Source: Saccharibacillus brassicae (GTDB taxonomy: Bacteria > Bacillota > Bacilli > Paenibacillales > Paenibacillaceae). From it: a stretch of 64,000 nt of DNA. The DNA is taken from contig NZ_CP041217.1 of the NCBI RefSeq assembly GCF_006542275.1, positions 3,023,501 to 3,087,500 on the forward strand. The letters are read 5' to 3'. This document shows, in pieces, positions 17,718 to 25,037 of the stretch. Numbering within the stretch: position 1 is the stretch's first letter; each line of letters opens with the position of its first letter. The notes under the pieces are model-generated. The model ran no database searches. It was not told where the DNA came from and saw only the letters and a program-made list of their open reading frames with translations. The position numbers and the translations under genes are program-made.

Positions 17718-19227
17718 CAGCCTGATGACCGAGCGTAGCCTGACTAAGGACGGGAAGATCGATACGACCCGTTACTACTACGACGGCGCGAACATCATTG
17801 CCGAAGGTACGGTAGCCGCAGACGGCAGTGTCACGTTCAAAGCCCGCTATGTGCGCGGCGCGCAGCTGATCTATCGTGAAGACGCGAGCCGTCGGTCGAA
17901 GCGGAACGCTTTAATCCGCTTCGACAACCAGAAAGCGTACTACCAGCATAACGGTCACGGTGACGTAACGGGATTAGTCAAAGCTGACGGGACCGCGCTG
18001 AACAGCTATACGTACGATATCTGGGGCAACCCGCTGACCGCGGACGTCCAAGTCGAGAATCCGTTCGGCTATTCGGGCGAGTTCTGGGACGCAGATACGG
18101 GCCTGCAATATCTGAGAAGCCGTTGGTATGACCCGAGCATCGGGCGGTTTATTCAGGAGGATACGTTCGAAGGATACGTGAACCGGCCGAGCAGCTTGAA
18201 TCCGTATACGTATGTGGAGAATAACCCGCTGAAGTTCGTAGACCCTAACGGCTATGCGCCTCAATGGCTACAGAATACGTGGAGCGCCGTCAAGACCGGC
18301 GTAAAAGAAACCGCTGATTTCCTCGTTATCGACGATATCAAGACGCTGACGAGCTCGCAGTCTTCGACGATCGACAAGGTAATCGCGGCAGCCAGTTTGA
18401 TTCCAGCAGGCAAAGTCATCAAGGGCGGCAAATTATTCGTTGAAGTGGCTCAGGCAGGAGATAAAGCCGCTGACGCATCGAAGGCAGCCAAAGCGGTCAA
18501 CAAAGCCTGCAACTGTTTCACGGCAGAGACCAAAGTCAAGACCGATCAAGGCGAGAAAAACATCGAAGACGTCCAGATCGGCGACAACGTCTTGTCCAAA
18601 GACGAAAACACCGACGAAGTCACGTACAAGCAGGTCACGGCGACCTTTAACCACAAAACGGACGAGATCTACAGCATCCATGTCGGCGATCAGGTGATCG
18701 AATCGACGTACAACCATCCGTTCTGGGTCGTAGGCAAAGGCTGGGTGTTTGTCAAAGACCTGAAACCGGGCGATCTGTTGGAGCAGAGTGATGGCAAGAC
18801 TTTAGAAGTCGGAACCATCGAAGTTCAGCAGCGTCAGACGACGGTTTAAAATATGACGGTGGAAGGATTCCATACGTATTTTGTGAGCGGGTTGGGGATT
18901 TGGGTTCATAATGATGAATGTATAACTCCTGTAGCAGCAGCGAATGCAATAGCGTCTGCTGATCGTGTAGGGTCTGCTCTGAACAAATCTGATAAAAACC
19001 ATCGTGCAGCTAGCTTTTTAACAGAAGCACAGTTGTCTAAGGGTAAAACTTTTAATTCTACAGGAGGAGATGGGGTTAAACGAACGCTACTTCAAGTTAA
19101 TGGTGAAATGAATGGAAAAAGCAGTATATATGAGTATCTACTACAGCCAGGAGGCACTGTTTCTCACCAATTATTTATCAACGGGGGAGAGATAACCGGA
19201 AAATTAAATCAACAAGTTAAAAAATAA
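17718..19227 (+). pseudogene. RHS core, Hint and toxin tip with internal stop
   Basis: Contains the RHS core, a linker (YAPQWLQNTWSAVKTG...), a full Hint domain starting CNCFTAETKV and a tip. TAA at 18847-18849 replaces the TAC of VYNMTVEGF found in every other copy, so the frame is cut inside Hint. The rest (18853-19227) reads through WVHN into a tip of about 100 residues with SDKNHRAASFLTEAQLSKG, GGDGVKRTLLQVNGEMNGK and FINGGEITG, a pattern found in RHS/LXG tips. The following DUF2247 gene is intact, as expected if immunity outlives the toxin. Confidence 0.8.
17895..17925. repeat. Type II hairpin element
   Basis: Identical arms to the copy at 7185, same RHS site, in frame. Confidence 0.75.
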
Positions 19228-19242
19228 TGGGGTGAACCGAAT

Positions 19243-19749
19243 TTGAATACTTTAAACATTAAACTCCCTTATTCCTATATTATTGATTACATCGATTTGG
19301 ATTGGCACGTCCTTTTATTCGCAGTTGAAAATGGATTTGTTGCAAAGGAGTCGGTATTGCGATATGCCGAGGGCCAAATCGAGACAGAAGCAAATCCTTC
19401 ACAACTACTTCTAGATTTAGCTTGGGAAAAGGATGAAAATTCTGTATATGAATACTTGATAAAGCTTGCAAATTTAAGTTCACCCGAAGATGAAGAGAAC
19501 TTGAAAGAAAAATTTTTATTTTTATTGCTAAATTGGATTTTCGAAAATCGTGAGAAGTACGGAGATCCACTTGAAATGGTTGAAATCATTTATGCCGATT
19601 TTGATTACCCGGAAGAAATATCTGGATTTGTAAGATATATGCCTCCACAATATCCTCTCCATTCTTCTAAACAAGAGAATGTAAAACAGCTGTATGAAAA
19701 TTGGGAAAAGTTTTGCGAGAAAAAGAAAAAGGAGAATAAGAAAAGTTAG
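19243..19749 (+). CDS. DUF2247 family immunity protein
   Basis: 168 residues from TTG 19243 behind GGGGTGA. The pattern of the DUF2247 family is clear: LPYSYIIDYIDLDWHVLLFAVENGF at the start, a central LLLNWIFENREKYGDPLEMVE, and DFDYPEEISGFVRYMPPQ near the end. DUF2247 genes are often found after polymorphic toxins and serve as immunity proteins. It begins 15 bases after the tip of the cassette at 17718-19227. Confidence 0.85.
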   Translation: MNTLNIKLPYSYIIDYIDLDWHVLLFAVENGFVAKESVLRYAEGQIETEANPSQLLLDLAWEKDENSVYEYLIKLANLSSPEDEENLKEKFLFLLLNWIFENREKYGDPLEMVEIIYADFDYPEEISGFVRYMPPQYPLHSSKQENVKQLYENWEKFCEKKKKENKKS

Positions 19750-19786
19750 GCATACGACAATCTCTTACATGTACCTATGGACTAAG

Positions 19787-19844
19787 GAGCCCCCAATTGC
19801 GATCCCTCTGGGAACAGCGAATGGGGGTTCTCTCGTTAAGCAGC
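19787..19844. repeat. Type I hairpin element, copy E1
   Basis: Arms AGCCCCCAATTGC and GCGAATGGGGGTTC, loop ATCCCTCTGGGAA, tail TCTCGTTAAGCAGC. It lies between the DUF2247 gene and the next RHS fragment, outside coding sequence. Confidence 0.7.
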
Positions 19845-19854
19845 ATGTGACATA

Positions 19855-19883
19855 GCGATTTGCGGTTCCTGCGTTAAGCGACC
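19855..19883. repeat. Type I hairpin half-element, copy E2
   Basis: Right arm only, GCGATTTGCGGTTCC, with the tail TGCGTTAAGCGACC, directly followed by RHS sequence matching 5224 onwards. Confidence 0.7.
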
Positions 19884-19960
19884 GGCTGCGTACTCAAGCA
19901 CTTCGAAGGAAATGCGGTGTCTGAAGGCAACTGAGCCAACTGCAGCGCAACCAGACTTCG
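19884..19960 (+). pseudogene. RHS junction remnant
   Basis: The first 45 bases match 5224-5270 (TGRVLKHFDGNAV) and then jump to sequence matching 6950 onwards, a deletion of about 1.7 kb with a frame change. Confidence 0.6.
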
Positions 19961-21148
19961 GTGAGCTACAAGTACAACGGCGATGGTCTGATGACCGAGC
20001 GCAGCATCACGAAAAACGGCCAGGCGACTACGACCCGTTACTACTACGACGGCGCGAACATCATCGCCGAAGGTACCGTAGCCGCAGACGGTAGCGTCAC
20101 GTTCAAAGCCCGCTATGTGCGCGGCGCGCAGTTAATCTACCGTGAAGACGCGAGCCGTCGGTCGAAGCGGAACGCTTTAATCCGCTTCGACAACCAGAAA
20201 GCCTACTACCAGCACAACGGTCATGGCGACGTAACTGGACTGGTAAAAGCCGACGGTACCGCGCTCAACAGCTACACCTACGATATCTGGAGCAACCCGC
20301 TGACCGCAGACGTCCAAGTCGAGAATCCGTTCGGCTATTCGGGCGAGTTCTGGGACGCAGATACAGGTCTGCAATACCTGAGAAGCCGTTGGTATGACCC
20401 GAGCATCGGGCGATTTATTCAGGAGGATACGTTTGAAGGGTATGTGAATCGTCCAAGCAGTTTGAATCCTTACTCTTATGTAGAAAACAATCCTTTAAAA
20501 TATCTGGATCCTAGCGGCCATGCAATAGTGCCAGGAACAACGGACTACGGAAAATTCGCTCATAGGATGGTTGAAACTATATTTAGATTCCAGCATGTTC
20601 CTGTGATGCAAAATGGCACTCCTCTGACAGAGAAATTTATTTATGATGTTAATAAGGCAGAAGGAAAGAATGGATTTGCCGATATGATTTTAAAAAGAAC
20701 TGGAAGACCAGCAGAAGTATATGAATTGAAACCTGGAGGATGGTCTAATCCAGCAAATTCCGAATATGAACAAGGTAAAAAGCAACTTCAAGGTTATGTA
20801 AATGCTATAAACAGTAGCTCAAGGAATCGAGCTAACTTTCCTAACCTTTCTGTAAAAGGAACTTCGTGGGATCCAGACGGTATGTTGTTGCCATCTCCAA
20901 ATAAAGGTAAGGCAATTAAATTGTATACTTATTATGATAGGGCACCAGGTATGGTTTATTATAACGAGATAAATTCACCAACAAAAGGAACACCAGTTAA
21001 TGTTAAAATCCCAGAACTTGAAACAGGGACTTTGCTGGATCAAATAAGAGACTTTTTAAATTCACCAGCACCGGATTGGTTCCAACCAACTCCATCGCCC
21101 CTTCCATTACCGGCTCCACGTCCACGCATTCCTATATTTATTCCGTAA
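19961..21148 (+). CDS. RHS core with PD-(D/E)XK-like nuclease tip (5'-truncated)
   Basis: RHS core (GRFIQEDTFEGYVNRP, SYVENNPLKYLDPSG) with no Hint domain, then an AT-rich tip of about 205 residues. GKNGFADMILKRTGRPAEVY followed by ELKPGG gives the D...ExK arrangement of restriction-endonuclease-fold toxins; the Pro-rich C-terminus (PTPSPLPLPAPRPR) is unusual. The formal start is GTG 19961 with no ribosome site. It lacks the secreted RHS shell and is probably not delivered in this form. Confidence 0.7.
   Translation: MSYKYNGDGLMTERSITKNGQATTTRYYYDGANIIAEGTVAADGSVTFKARYVRGAQLIYREDASRRSKRNALIRFDNQKAYYQHNGHGDVTGLVKADGTALNSYTYDIWSNPLTADVQVENPFGYSGEFWDADTGLQYLRSRWYDPSIGRFIQEDTFEGYVNRPSSLNPYSYVENNPLKYLDPSGHAIVPGTTDYGKFAHRMVETIFRFQHVPVMQNGTPLTEKFIYDVNKAEGKNGFADMILKRTGRPAEVYELKPGGWSNPANSEYEQGKKQLQGYVNAINSSSRNRANFPNLSVKGTSWDPDGMLLPSPNKGKAIKLYTYYDRAPGMVYYNEINSPTKGTPVNVKIPELETGTLLDQIRDFLNSPAPDWFQPTPSPLPLPAPRPRIPIFIP
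20161..20191. repeat. Type II hairpin element
   Basis: Same arms and site as at 7185 and 17895; in frame. Confidence 0.75.
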
Positions 21149-21200
21149 AGTTTTATTGATTTTCGTATTTATATAATATAAATTGTACTGTTGACTTTAA

Positions 21201-21235
21201 TATATCCCACGAACATTGTGGGATATAATCTTTTT
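21201..21235 (+). terminator. Terminator-like hairpin
   Basis: Perfect arms TATATCCCAC/GTGGGATATA, then AATCTTTTT. It lies between the nuclease tip and its immunity gene, as does the hairpin at 8524. Confidence 0.75.
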
Positions 21236-21253
21236 GTAGGAGGACGGAGATAG

Positions 21254-21997
21254 ATGAAGAAATTAAGTGATTATTTAAAAACAACGATAAATCCTTTTTT
21301 GCATAGCAAAGGGTTTAAGCTTCAAAAGAAAGATGCTCCTACAATCTGGACTTATGTGCGCATCCATAAGTACAAAGATCAAATCATACAAATTTCACAG
21401 AGCAATTATGATAAAAATTCTGTACGATTTTATGCTTATATAAATGGTTTTAACGAAGAGGATATTGGAAGTCATTTTTTATATTATAAAGATGAGGAAG
21501 AGCTTGAAGAGATTTTGCAAAGCTTTATTTTTAAGTTTGAAAGCGAAGTTTTCCCTTATCTTGATCAAAAATCTAATGAAATTTTCTACGAACCTTCATT
21601 AGACCTTGCTAAGAAACTGCTTCATTCATACAAATCTATAGCCAAAAAATTTATAAATCAATACAACCTAAATTTAAATAATAGAAAAGAAACAATAACT
21701 TTTTTGCAAAACTATCTTTATGTAAATAAACAAAAAAACGAAGTTCCAATAAACAATGACATGGAATCAGTATGTGTAACTCTTATGAGCCTTATTGAGA
21801 ATTCATATGATTTTCAACTTGATTTAGATGAATATAGTAAAAGCCCTTTTATGAAAGATATAGGAGGTAACGAAGAAGCTTTTTTGCTTCCTTTAAATTT
21901 AGTTTATGTTTATTGGAATAAGATGAATGGGAATGAAGGATTGTTAAAGGAAGTAATAGACGATATTGAGCAACGGGTTAATCAGTATGAGGAGTAA
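21254..21997 (+). CDS. Probable immunity protein (DUF4304-like N-terminus)
   Basis: 247 residues from ATG 21254 behind GGAGGACGGAG. Very AT-rich, soluble. The N-terminus (INPFLHSKGFKLQKKDAPTIWTYVR) resembles the DUF4304 pattern of proteins encoded beside toxins; the match is by eye and weak. It follows the nuclease-like tip and is presumed to neutralise it. Confidence 0.6.
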   Translation: MKKLSDYLKTTINPFLHSKGFKLQKKDAPTIWTYVRIHKYKDQIIQISQSNYDKNSVRFYAYINGFNEEDIGSHFLYYKDEEELEEILQSFIFKFESEVFPYLDQKSNEIFYEPSLDLAKKLLHSYKSIAKKFINQYNLNLNNRKETITFLQNYLYVNKQKNEVPINNDMESVCVTLMSLIENSYDFQLDLDEYSKSPFMKDIGGNEEAFLLPLNLVYVYWNKMNGNEGLLKEVIDDIEQRVNQYEE

Positions 21998-22023
21998 GAG
22001 AATCGAATCAATGGTTTTCATTT

Positions 22024-22049
22024 TGACGGATTGTAAAATGAAGTGCAAC
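22024..22049. repeat. Solitary IS30-family terminal repeat
   Basis: A complete 26-base copy of the IS end, identical to the right end at 12865-12890, with no transposase nearby. Confidence 0.8.
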
Positions 22050-22110
22050 AATATTATTTGAAATCAAGTTTACTCTTTGAATATTTTGTTCAAAGCAATT
22101 TTGCTAAGTA

Positions 22111-22156
22111 GGGTTGTCTCAAGCCATGATAATGGATTTTGGGACAACTCTATTTT
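22111..22156 (+). terminator. Rho-independent terminator
   Basis: GGGTTGTCTCAA pairs with TTGGGACAACTC through wobble pairs, followed by TATTTTTT. Confidence 0.7.
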
Positions 22157-22189
22157 TTAATCAAATACGCTTCCTCCTTTTCCAAAATC

Positions 22190-22487
22190 GCATTAACCGC
22201 CTTATCGAATGTCCCGTTCGGCAATGGAGTCGTATCTCTTTGGTTCTATAAAATTGCTATCAATCTCTCTTTACAGCGGAGCCGCCGAAGGCGAGAATAT
22301 TTCCGATGCCACCGGCTCGTTGTCCCGCATGGAAACGGACTTCAGCCTGCCGGGGCGGGGCGGTCTGGACTTTACGCTGGGACGTCTGTACGAGAGCAAC
22401 GAAGCCTATATCGAAGAACCGAAGATCACCGGGAATGCAGGCGCTTATGCCAATGGGAAAGAGTATTATACCTATATGGATAAGAAA
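22190..22487 (+). pseudogene. RHS N-terminal remnant
   Basis: Matches 3440-3725 of the main RHS gene (YSGAAEGENISDA, GRGGLDFTLGRLYESN) with a decayed beginning, and ends at KEYYTY. It shows that a second complete RHS gene, or a tandem duplicate, once existed here. Confidence 0.75.
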
Positions 22488-22551
22488 GAAAAGATACGCG
22501 ATTGCATACTACAGCAGCAAAAAAATGAAAGAAGGAGTTCACATTTTTAGA

Positions 22552-23052
22552 ATGGAGTTAACTGTTAAAGAGTTCACAGCCGGAAACAAAATTGACGAAA
22601 GCCTATTAAATCCGGATTTAGAACTGGATAGTGATACGGCCGTTTTCATAAGGATGTGCGAGATTTTTGGAATTTCAGCAAGGGTATCGTTCTTTGTTTC
22701 TGGTTTTGGGCAAAAGAGATGGCCTGTAGATTGCAAAACGGATTTGGCTACAGTCATTGAAGAAGTTCCCTACATCTTAGAAAAAGTAAATAACGGGGAC
22801 TTCTTTTTCGAGCTGGACTTCTATGAACAAGGGATCGAACGAACTCTTATATTTGAAGAAGAAGACAACAAGGTACAAATCACTTGTTCAAGCCGTACAG
22901 ACTGGATACCCGATCCTAATAATGTTCGTATGGATAAAAGTGAAGTTTTAAGGATGTTTGAGAACTTCTACAACAGTTTTTGGGAGTGTAGTTATGTTCT
23001 CTGTAGTGAATTAGCCGAACATCCTTTATTAAAGAATTTGAAAAATAATTAA
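22552..23052 (+). CDS. Hypothetical protein, immunity candidate
   Basis: 166 residues from ATG 22552; GAAGGAG at 22531-22537 is a distant ribosome site. Acidic, soluble, intermediate GC. Contains FIRMCEIFGISARVSFFVSG and DDFFFELDFYEQG-like beta-rich stretches; no family recognised. It follows the RHS N-terminal remnant rather than a toxin tip and marks the end of the toxin array. Confidence 0.5.
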   Translation: MELTVKEFTAGNKIDESLLNPDLELDSDTAVFIRMCEIFGISARVSFFVSGFGQKRWPVDCKTDLATVIEEVPYILEKVNNGDFFFELDFYEQGIERTLIFEEEDNKVQITCSSRTDWIPDPNNVRMDKSEVLRMFENFYNSFWECSYVLCSELAEHPLLKNLKNN

Positions 23053-23081
23053 AAGTGACCTTGAGGTTGGGGTTCCTCAAA

Positions 23082-23348
23082 TCATCCATAAATGTCTCTG
23101 CGATGCCCAATATCAATAATGGTAATTATAATTTCCTCATCTTCAATCAGCGCCAGTATTCGGTAATCGCCTATGCGGTAACGCCATTTTCCTCTATGAT
23201 TCGCGACCAAAGCTTTTCCCAGGGATCTGGGATCGCTGCAGTTCACTAAGTTCTTTTCGATCCAGCCTATCAAAAGAGCAGCCTGGTAACGATCTATTTT
23301 CTTCAACTTTTTCAAAGCCGCATCGGAAAATCGAACCGTATACATCAT
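23082..23348 (-). CDS. RelE/ParE-family toxin
   Basis: 88 residues, YTVRFSDAALKKLKKIDRYQ at the N-terminus and RYRIGDYRILALIEDEEI with IDIGHRRDIY at the C-terminus, the usual RelE/ParE layout of a ribosome-dependent mRNA interferase or gyrase poison. The start lies three bases after the stop of the antitoxin gene, so the two form one operon. Confidence 0.9.
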   Translation of the reverse strand: MMYTVRFSDAALKKLKKIDRYQAALLIGWIEKNLVNCSDPRSLGKALVANHRGKWRYRIGDYRILALIEDEEIIITIIDIGHRRDIYG

Positions 23349-23351
23349 CGT

Positions 23352-23564
23352 TTATAAACCCAGTTCTTTTTTGACTTCATCCAGGGAATAAGTATGGTCC
23401 ATATCGGTAAAAGCGCGGTCGAAAGCGTCCAGATCAACTTCGTCTTCGATCTTTTCGATAATCGCATTTCGCATCAAGTCAGAAACGGACATTTTTTTTA
23501 ATTTGGCGTAATCTCGAATCAGTTTGTTATCCCGATCATCGACTCTTAAAGAAATAGTAACCAT
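23352..23564 (-). CDS. RelB-like (DUF6290-type) antitoxin
   Basis: 70 residues. A ribbon-helix-helix N-terminus (MVTISLRVDDRDNKLIRDYA, KMSVSDLMRNAI) is followed by an acidic toxin-binding tail (DMDHTYSLDEVKKELGL). GGAGG stands just before the start. It is expected to bind the toxin and to repress its own promoter, where a palindrome lies at 23589. Confidence 0.9.
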   Translation of the reverse strand: MVTISLRVDDRDNKLIRDYAKLKKMSVSDLMRNAIIEKIEDEVDLDAFDRAFTDMDHTYSLDEVKKELGL

Positions 23565-23588
23565 GAATAAACCTCCTTCATTTTATGT

Positions 23589-23601
23589 AATACATTGTAT
23601 T
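23589..23601. promoter_or_regulatory. Palindromic operator candidate of the TA operon
   Basis: Perfect AATACA-T-TGTATT palindrome about 25-37 bases before the antitoxin start. Confidence 0.55.
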
Positions 23602-23663
23602 GCGTTTTATTTGGTTTGTAAATTGAACTTTTTGTATAAAATGATTGAGAAGCTTCTTTTATT

Positions 23664-24410
23664 TTGACAGGAGAGTGCAATGTTTTCTGGCAGACGCGAT
23701 CAAGCGGACCCCAAAACTTTGCGGTAGGAGCTGCCGGACATGACTTCATCGCTCTTTTCGCAAAGCTGCTGCATATTTACAAGGATGAACGCACGCACCG
23801 CCTGTATGAACATTGTCCGAGCTGCTTTTTCGCGCAATCCGATCGGCAAATCGAACGGCTGACGGAAGATTGTTTCCCGGCAAATCTGGACATTTTGACT
23901 GAAGAAGGTTTTTTGGAGCAAAGCCCTTCCAGATCAAAAAAGTCGATCGCCGAACTCAAGGGGCTGCTGCAATCGCTGAGTACCCAAGAGCAGATGCGGC
24001 TGCCGGAAGTTCTGTCGAAGCTTGCGGTAGAGCGGCTGTACCCGATCATGCGTGAACTGGAGCTGGAGCCGGCTTTGCAGGAGCATTTAATCTGGGGCTA
24101 TTTTCGCGAAAAAATGTCCGGCGTTTTGGTGATTAGCGATGAACTGATGGCAGAGATTTTGCAGCAGCACCGGGATTCTCAACGGATCGTCGCCGAAAGC
24201 CTCATCCTTACGGCGATCAAGGAAGAGAAAATTTCGTTGGAGCAGCTGTTGGAAGCGGAAGCATTCTCGACGGTGCTGTTCGCGCTTCAAGAGAATAAGG
24301 TCGAAGCGGCGGCGCTGAAGCTGATCCAACCGCCTGCGGCGGGCGAGAAGAACCGGAAGCGGAAGCAGGCTGTTTTTGACCGGGCGCAGCGGCAGGCGAA
24401 GCACAACTGA
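23664..24410 (+). CDS. Hypothetical protein
   Basis: Up to 248 residues, GC-rich, soluble and mainly helical, with a basic C-terminus (KNRKRKQAVFDRAQRQAKHN). The region after residue 28 looks normal (FIALFAKLLHIYKDERTHRL...), but the start is doubtful: TTG 23664 has no good ribosome site, and ATG 23678 in another frame is soon closed, so the 5' end may be damaged. CPSC and a nearby second Cys could hint at a metal site; nothing supports this further. No family recognised. Confidence 0.5.
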   Translation: MTGECNVFWQTRSSGPQNFAVGAAGHDFIALFAKLLHIYKDERTHRLYEHCPSCFFAQSDRQIERLTEDCFPANLDILTEEGFLEQSPSRSKKSIAELKGLLQSLSTQEQMRLPEVLSKLAVERLYPIMRELELEPALQEHLIWGYFREKMSGVLVISDELMAEILQQHRDSQRIVAESLILTAIKEEKISLEQLLEAEAFSTVLFALQENKVEAAALKLIQPPAAGEKNRKRKQAVFDRAQRQAKHN

Positions 24411-24573
24411 GTTTGAGGCAATACCGATTAGAACAGGAAACCTACCTAAGGACAGCAAACCTAATCAAGGACGGTTTTTCCGCGTCAAATACATGCTCCG
24501 CTGCGTCTAACGCGACGTGTAGGTGTATTTTTAGTATATATTGGAAAAATCACACGGAAGCGGGGGAAACGAA

Positions 24574-24918
24574 ATGGTGCTGACGATGCGTATGATGATG
24601 GAGTGCGAGCAGGCCGGAGAAGCGGAGAAGATCGCCCATGAAGCGCTGCAAGGGGCAGCGGACAAAATGGAACGCTATACGCTCTCGGACACCAAGCCGT
24701 ATTGGAAAATCGACGGTTGGTACGTGACGGTGATCCGGGCGACGTGCAAAGCCGAGCGCAGCCCGGACGGGGCCCGGGAGGTCGCCGAACGGATTACGGA
24801 CAAGGTGGCGTGGGACGCCGACGGTTTCGACGGCACGGCGGATGCCCGCCCGGAAGTGATGGGCTCGACGTTCGCGCATCCGGCCGTTCGCTTCTGCTGG
24901 TTTTATTTTGCCCAGTAG
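24574..24918 (+). CDS. Hypothetical protein
   Basis: 114 residues from ATG 24574 behind GGGGGAAACG. Soluble, Met-rich start (MVLTMRMMMECEQAGEAEKIA) and a C-terminal RFCWFYFAQ. The alternation of a helix and short strands suggests a small alpha/beta protein. No family recognised; it stands alone before a bidirectional terminator. Confidence 0.6.
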   Translation: MVLTMRMMMECEQAGEAEKIAHEALQGAADKMERYTLSDTKPYWKIDGWYVTVIRATCKAERSPDGAREVAERITDKVAWDADGFDGTADARPEVMGSTFAHPAVRFCWFYFAQ

Positions 24919-24971
24919 AACATGCAGCCGACTCGCCGCTTTCCTGCGGCGGCCGTATCGCCCATAACGAC

Positions 24972-25014
24972 AAAAGCGTAGGTTGACGAGGAGACTCGTT
25001 GACCTACGCTTTTT
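24972..25014. terminator. Bidirectional terminator
   Basis: AAAAGCGTAGGT and ACCTACGCTTTTT arms with an inner CGAG/CTCG helix, placed between convergent genes. Confidence 0.9.
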
Positions 25015-25037
25015 GCTGCCGCTGCCGGCGCGCCGCG

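Noticed and set aside
8169-23052. Prophage or integrative element
   Set aside because: No integrase, structural phage genes or attachment-like direct repeats were found; RHS duplication and IS activity explain the region.
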